Assembly (NCBI GenBank): GCA_021613335.1
Contig: JAJTWR010000320.1
Span: 372,501 to 436,500 of the forward strand
DNA from: Whitmania pigra
Taxonomy: Eukaryota; Annelida; Clitellata; Hirudinida; Haemopidae
Reading direction: 5' to 3'
Length of the DNA stretch: 64,000 nucleotides
Position numbers and translations under genes: made by a program. Shown one piece after another: positions 61,467 through 64,000 of the stretch (its first letter is position 1; each line of letters begins with the position of its first letter). The notes below the pieces were generated by a model. That model ran no database searches. It was given only the letters and a program-made list of their open reading frames with translations, and had not been told where the DNA came from.

Positions 61467-62234
61467 CTAGTTCGACCGCTTCATTGCTTTGCTTTTACAG
61501 TGAAGTTTCTTGTGCTTCCTGAAGTAGCCGGCAGTCTTGAAGGACTTGTTACAATTTTCACAGAAGAAGTCCCTGTGACATTTCAACATGTGACTCCTGT
61601 ACTTATCGACGTCGGGAAATACCTTGTCACAGAATGTGCACTTCCATTTAGAATGGACATTGCCATTTCGAAATGGATCGGTTTCTCGGCTAGTTGGGGA
61701 GGTAGAGATTTCCGAATTTGAATAACTGCACCCGGATGCAATGACGCTAGGAGACGTCACTTTAGCTATATTTTCGCCGGAGATTCTGTGATAATTCATC
61801 ACGTGGTCCCTCAAAGTATAAGGACTGCAAAACTCTTTGCCGCAGAGAGGGCAAGACATTTCCGACAATTTTAATATTGTTGCGTCTCTCGGAGCAGCGC
61901 GATGCTGCGGTTGTGGGTAATGGTGATTACCGAGTGGAATATTGGGGTATTGAACGTTTACCAATGGTTGTCGGGAGGTTTGTTTCACAGGCTCATGAGC
62001 CGCTACATCCTCCACCTCAACAAAACTTGGTTTGTCCGGGACAACGTCGACGTGCAATGGACAAAATAGATAATTGTCTCTTAATTGGTCAATTGACAAA
62101 GACAGGAGATCCTCCCTCTCTAGGATACCGAGAAATTCTCGAACCAGCTCGGGCTCCTCGGGAAAGCGATAGCAATCCGACGTCAAGACTGCTTGGCAAT
62201 CCTTGGCACAGCACCTCACAACCTTTGAATTCAT
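61467..62234 (-). CDS. THAP-like plus three C2H2 zinc-finger protein, copy 1 (255 residues)
   Basis: A single exon, ATG 62234 to TAG. Residues about 7-65 look THAP-like: RCCAKDCQA, CYRFPEEPELVREFL, YLFCPLHV, then VVPDKPSF. That is C-x4-C, a YRFP and C-x2-H (CPLH) at THAP spacing, although the usual Trp is missing. Three C2H2 fingers follow: CPLCGKEFCSPYTLRDHVMNYH, CTFCDKVFPDVDKYRSHMLKCH and CENCNKSFKTAGYFRKHKKLHC. Likely a nuclear DNA-binding regulator, possibly derived from a transposon. Ser/Thr-rich spacer between fingers 1 and 2. A minus-strand AATAAA lies at 61399-61394. TATATA at 62379-62374 and two octamer motifs lie upstream. The target is unknown. Confidence 0.8.
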   Translation of the reverse strand: MNSKVVRCCAKDCQAVLTSDCYRFPEEPELVREFLGILEREDLLSLSIDQLRDNYLFCPLHVDVVPDKPSFVEVEDVAAHEPVKQTSRQPLVNVQYPNIPLGNHHYPQPQHRAAPRDATILKLSEMSCPLCGKEFCSPYTLRDHVMNYHRISGENIAKVTSPSVIASGCSYSNSEISTSPTSRETDPFRNGNVHSKWKCTFCDKVFPDVDKYRSHMLKCHRDFFCENCNKSFKTAGYFRKHKKLHCKSKAMKRSN

Positions 62235-62373
62235 GCTTTCGAGAAAGCTGATTTTAAATATTAAATGGAACTGCCTCCGAACGTTTTACGCCGTAAATTC
62301 AACTTGAGAGCGGACGTGGCCGTATGGACGACGTTTGGAAACGAAATGAAGAAAAACACTGGATCTCGTTCCT

Positions 62374-62467
62374 ATATAGCTTTCGCAGCGATATGCAAAT
62401 GAGCCATGCGATGCATGCGATGCATGCTTGCATGCGCGCGCGGTGTCATATACACGTGTATGCAAAT
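62374..62467 (-). promoter_or_regulatory. Promoter of zinc-finger copy 1: TATA box and two octamer sites
   Basis: TATATA at 62374-62379, 140 bases before the ATG. ATGCAAAT octamers (read on the plus strand) lie at 62393-62400, right behind the TATA box, and at 62460-62467. ATGCAAAT is the classic site of POU/Oct factors. Between them are repeated gatgcatgc blocks and a CG-rich gcgcgcgcgg run. Confidence 0.45.
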
Positions 62468-62815
62468 AAACGTGAGCGGATCCAAATCATCTCATTTGTG
62501 TAATTGAAGAGAATAATTTGTAACCGATTGGATGCAAATTTTGCTGCCGCAAAGAAAGCTACGATATATTGTCATATTGGATCGCTTTGATTTGAAAAGA
62601 TGTTATTTTATATGGTTAGTCTAGTTATATTTTGATGCCTACATTTATTTATTTACTTATTTAGTACGAATGCTCTTGCCTATTGCAAACTAATCGTGTT
62701 TAATTTACCCATTCCTCACTTCTTCAGCCTTTTATAATTCGACCGTGAGAACTCCCGCGTTCCGTGCAGGAACTACGAAAAAGTAAAGTAACACGAACAA
62801 GATACATTTTATGCT

Positions 62816-62821
62816 TTTATT
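62816..62821 (-). terminator. Polyadenylation signal of zinc-finger copy 2
   Basis: AATAAA on the minus strand, at the same relative place as 61394-61399 in copy 1. Confidence 0.6.
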
Positions 62822-62888
62822 TAAAGTTTAAACTAAGAAAAAGTAAGATAATAAAAAAATATGGGCTCCGTTCTTAGTAGTTGAAATT

Positions 62889-64000
62889 CTAGTTCGACCG
62901 CTTCATTGCTTTGCTTTTACAGTGAAGTTTCTTGTGCTTCCTGAAGTAGCCGGCAGTCTTGAAGGACTTGTTACAATTTTCACAGAAGAAGTCCCTGTGA
63001 CATTTCAACATGTGACTCCTGTACTTATCGACGTCGGGAAATACCTTGTCACAGAATGTGCACTTCCATTTAGAATGGACATTGCCATTTCGAAATGGAT
63101 CGGTTTCTCGGCTAGTTGGGGAGGTAGAGATTTCCGAATTTGAATAACTGCACCCGGATGCAATGACGCTAGGAGACGTCACTTTAGCTATATTTTCGCC
63201 GGAGATTCTGTGATAATTCATCACGTGGTCCCTCAAAGTATAAGGACTGCAAAACTCTTTGCCGCAGAGAGGGCAAGACATTTCCGACAATTTTAATATT
63301 GTTGCGTCTCTCGGAGCAGCGCGATGCTGCGGTTGTGGGTAATGGTGATTACCGAGTGGAATATTGGGGTATTGAACGTTTACCAATGGTTGTCGGGAGG
63401 TTTGTTTCACAGGCTCATGAGCCGCTACATCCTCCACCTCAACAAAACTTGGTTTGTCCCGGACAACGTCGACGTGCAACGGACAAAATAGATAATTGTC
63501 TCTTAATTGGTCAATTGACAAAGACAGGAGATCCTCCCTCTCTAGGATACCGAGAAATTCTCGAACCAGCTCGGGCTCCTCAGGAAAGCGATAGCAATCC
63601 GACGTCAAGACTGCTTGGCAATCCTTGGCGCAGCACCTCACAACCTTTGAATTCATGCTTTCGAGAAAATGCTGCGGTTGTCGTTGGTTGTGATTACCGA
63701 GTGGAATATTGGGATATTGAACGTTTACCAATGGTTGTCGGGAGGTTTGTTTCACAGGCTCATGAGCCGCTACATCCTCCACCTCAACAAAACTTGGTTT
63801 GTCCGGGACAACGTCGACGTGCAATGGACAAAATAGATAATTGTCTCTTAATTGGTCAATTGACAAAGACAGGAGATCCTCCCTCTCTAGGATACCGAGA
63901 AATTCTCGAACCAGCTCGGGCTCCTCGGGAAAGCGATAGCAATCCGACGTCAAGACTGCTTGGCAATCCTTGGCACAGCACCTCACAACCTTTGAATTCA
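62889..64000 (-). CDS. THAP-like (doubled) plus three C2H2 zinc-finger protein, copy 2, partial
   Basis: TAG at 62889. The three fingers and the inner THAP-like module match copy 1 almost completely (one visible change, VVPDKPS to VVRDKPS). Upstream of the inner MNSKVV, the frame stays open through a linker (NHNQRQPQHFLES) into a second THAP-like module identical in layout. The window ends one base short of what would be its ATG (64001). So the protein has at least two THAP-like modules in tandem, at 115-codon spacing, and may have more outside the window. The linker is translated former 5'-leader sequence (the same tctcgaaagc precedes the ATG in copy 1), so the fusion joined a leader to coding sequence. 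Confidence 0.8.
   Translation of the reverse strand, partial: NSKVVRCCAKDCQAVLTSDCYRFPEEPELVREFLGILEREDLLSLSIDQLRDNYLFCPLHVDVVPDKPSFVEVEDVAAHEPVKQTSRQPLVNVQYPNIPLGNHNQRQPQHFLESMNSKVVRCCAKDCQAVLTSDCYRFPEEPELVREFLGILEREDLLSLSIDQLRDNYLFCPLHVDVVRDKPSFVEVEDVAAHEPVKQTSRQPLVNVQYPNIPLGNHHYPQPQHRAAPRDATILKLSEMSCPLCGKEFCSPYTLRDHVMNYHRISGENIAKVTSPSVIASGCSYSNSEISTSPTSRETDPFRNGNVHSKWKCTFCDKVFPDVDKYRSHMLKCHRDFFCENCNKSFKTAGYFRKHKKLHCKSKAMKRSN

Larger units (their letters stand above)
61010..64000. repeat. Tandem segmental duplication carrying the zinc-finger genes
   Basis: From about 61080 the sequence recurs 1,422 bases further right (61467 matches 62889; 61394 matches 62816), including 3' flank, poly(A) signal and coding region, with only a handful of differences. 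The left copy has about 37 extra bases near 61030-61075. The right copy has a further in-frame duplication of its N-terminal module (period 345 bases) and passes the window edge. Confidence 0.92.

Overview
This window is animal nuclear DNA. The genes are intron-rich, with GT-AG introns that can be followed exon by exon. The non-coding DNA is very AT-rich and full of (ATT)n/(AAT)n microsatellites. It also holds a tRNA-derived SINE family, LINE, LTR, Tigger-type and Helitron relics, a polyubiquitin gene, a Cys-loop receptor and a very large von Willebrand/mucin-type secreted protein. Nothing is prokaryotic. A bilaterian invertebrate is clear; a spiralian (annelid or mollusc) is my guess, but the sequence alone does not fix the phylum.

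Layout, left to right. 0-11 kb: a degraded Tigger/pogo element (846-1718), two relics of one LINE ORF1 family on opposite strands (about 3.35-3.98 kb and 6.35-6.81 kb), and three minus-strand exons (4270-8238) of a glutamate/glycine/GABA-type ligand-gated channel, of which only part of the extracellular domain is present. Around 10-10.9 kb both strands carry coding-like segments that I could not resolve. 11.97-16.30 kb: a minus-strand polyubiquitin gene of exactly 19 head-to-tail units, with eight single-base deletions in this sequence. 18.41-20.30 kb: a very young non-autonomous LTR element with identical 309-bp LTRs and a 4-bp target duplication, encoding only a SAP-domain protein. 20.77-25.18 kb: a four-exon plus-strand gene for a 295-residue single-pass membrane protein. 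26.7-30.8 kb: a LINE with an open endonuclease/RT/RNase H frame, inserted into the LTR of an older gypsy-like relic.

31.2-58.4 kb (minus) is the centrepiece: a 52-exon gene that I rebuilt from splice sites and reading phase (8,880 coding nt, 2,959 residues). Its order is signal peptide, acidic Cys-containing segment, EGF-like, Cys-rich, three VWD-C8-TIL assemblies, three LDLa, a Pro/Thr/Ser tandem-repeat mucin exon, four degenerate discoidin (F5/8 type C) domains arranged B-A-B-A, a VWC-like segment and a C-terminal cystine knot. This is the layout of hemolectin/hemocytin, the clotting and aggregation proteins of invertebrate blood, with a mucin insert. Its introns carry SINEs, a 670-bp (GGAT)n array and a degraded retroelement.

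58.7-64 kb: a Helitron helicase relic, an intact single-exon GTF2H5 gene (smallest TFIIH core subunit), and two nearly identical tandem copies of a THAP-like plus three-C2H2 zinc-finger gene. The second copy has doubled its THAP-like module and runs off the right edge.

The genes do not form a pathway. They are unrelated neighbours separated by mobile DNA. The points most worth checking are the B-A-B-A hemolectin architecture with its chain of tiny phase-1 linker exons, the SAP-only LTR element, the growing THAP-zinc-finger array, the SINE family, and whether the polyubiquitin frameshifts are real.
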